Positions 63,782 through 64,000 of a DNA stretch of 64,000 nucleotides are shown here, piece by piece (position 1 is the stretch's first letter; the number at the start of each line of letters is the position of its first letter). The position numbers were made by a program, and so were the translations under genes. This stretch comes from Kryptolebias marmoratus (Eukaryota; Chordata; Actinopteri; Cyprinodontiformes; Rivulidae): contig NC_051431.1 in the NCBI RefSeq assembly GCF_001649575.2, forward strand, positions 24,747,931 through 24,811,930, written 5' to 3'. The notes under the pieces are model-generated. The model saw only the letters and a program-made list of their open reading frames with translations, had not been told where the DNA came from and did no database searches.

Positions 63782-64000
63782 CTGAAACAACATCAAATGC
63801 CATTAGAGACACACATCAGTCTCCCTGTTATGTTGCTGCACGCAGTGGAAATTCATTATTCCTAATACCTCTGTTAAATATTTGTATATTTGTAAATTAT
63901 TTTTATTTTGCTTTGAATGGACTGAAAGAGAAAGTATAATGAATACATTAGGCCTCTGTTTTTTATTTCTACATAGCATGTTGCGCCATCATTTGCTACT
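63782..64000. other. Non-coding window end
   Basis: AT-rich, nothing recognised. Confidence 0.4.

Overview
The window looks like a piece of a teleost fish nuclear genome. It is AT-rich and shows spliced vertebrate gene structure with many 80-250 bp introns. It is also studded with fish-type mobile elements: Tc1-like, L2/Rex1-like and other non-LTR fragments, hAT- and piggyBac-like remnants, and many TA/CA microsatellites. The species cannot be named from the sequence.

One protein-coding gene is clearly present. pik3cb, the class IA phosphoinositide 3-kinase catalytic subunit p110-beta, lies on the minus strand from its start codon at 31429 down to 6952. Twenty coding exons could be placed to the base. 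Their lengths and phases join into one open frame of 989 complete codons plus two bases. They cover the adaptor-binding, Ras-binding, C2 and helical domains and most of the kinase domain, including the ATP-binding lysine, the DRH catalytic loop and the DFG motif. The last coding exon, about 80 residues of kinase C-lobe, was not found in the 6.9 kb left of the last exon and presumably lies outside the window. One intron uses a GC-AG splice pair.

Layout. 1-6.5 kb holds an L2-like tail, a decayed Tc1-like transposon, a hAT-like remnant, a common fish dispersed repeat, and a frameshifted Rex1/CR1-type LINE. 6.5-6.7 kb holds a 65-bp-arm hairpin repeat. 6.95-31.47 kb is pik3cb. Its largest intron (20.3-26.5 kb) contains a GCTA-rich palindrome and a nested structure: a Tc1-like element carrying one inserted dispersed repeat and one piggyBac-like TTAA-flanked element that contains an inverted copy of the Tc1-like left end and its flank. 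31.5-64 kb has no convincing coding gene. It is probably the pik3cb upstream region or 5' UTR introns, filled with dispersed repeats including a cluster of one unclassified family at 33.8-35.7 kb. Two weak candidate exons (49.4 kb and 63.7 kb, both minus) are flagged there.

A dispersed repeat family with at least nine recognisable copies in the window is described here as 'family A'. It could not be assigned to a named class by eye. No RNA gene, CRISPR array, prokaryotic operon or viral genome was seen.
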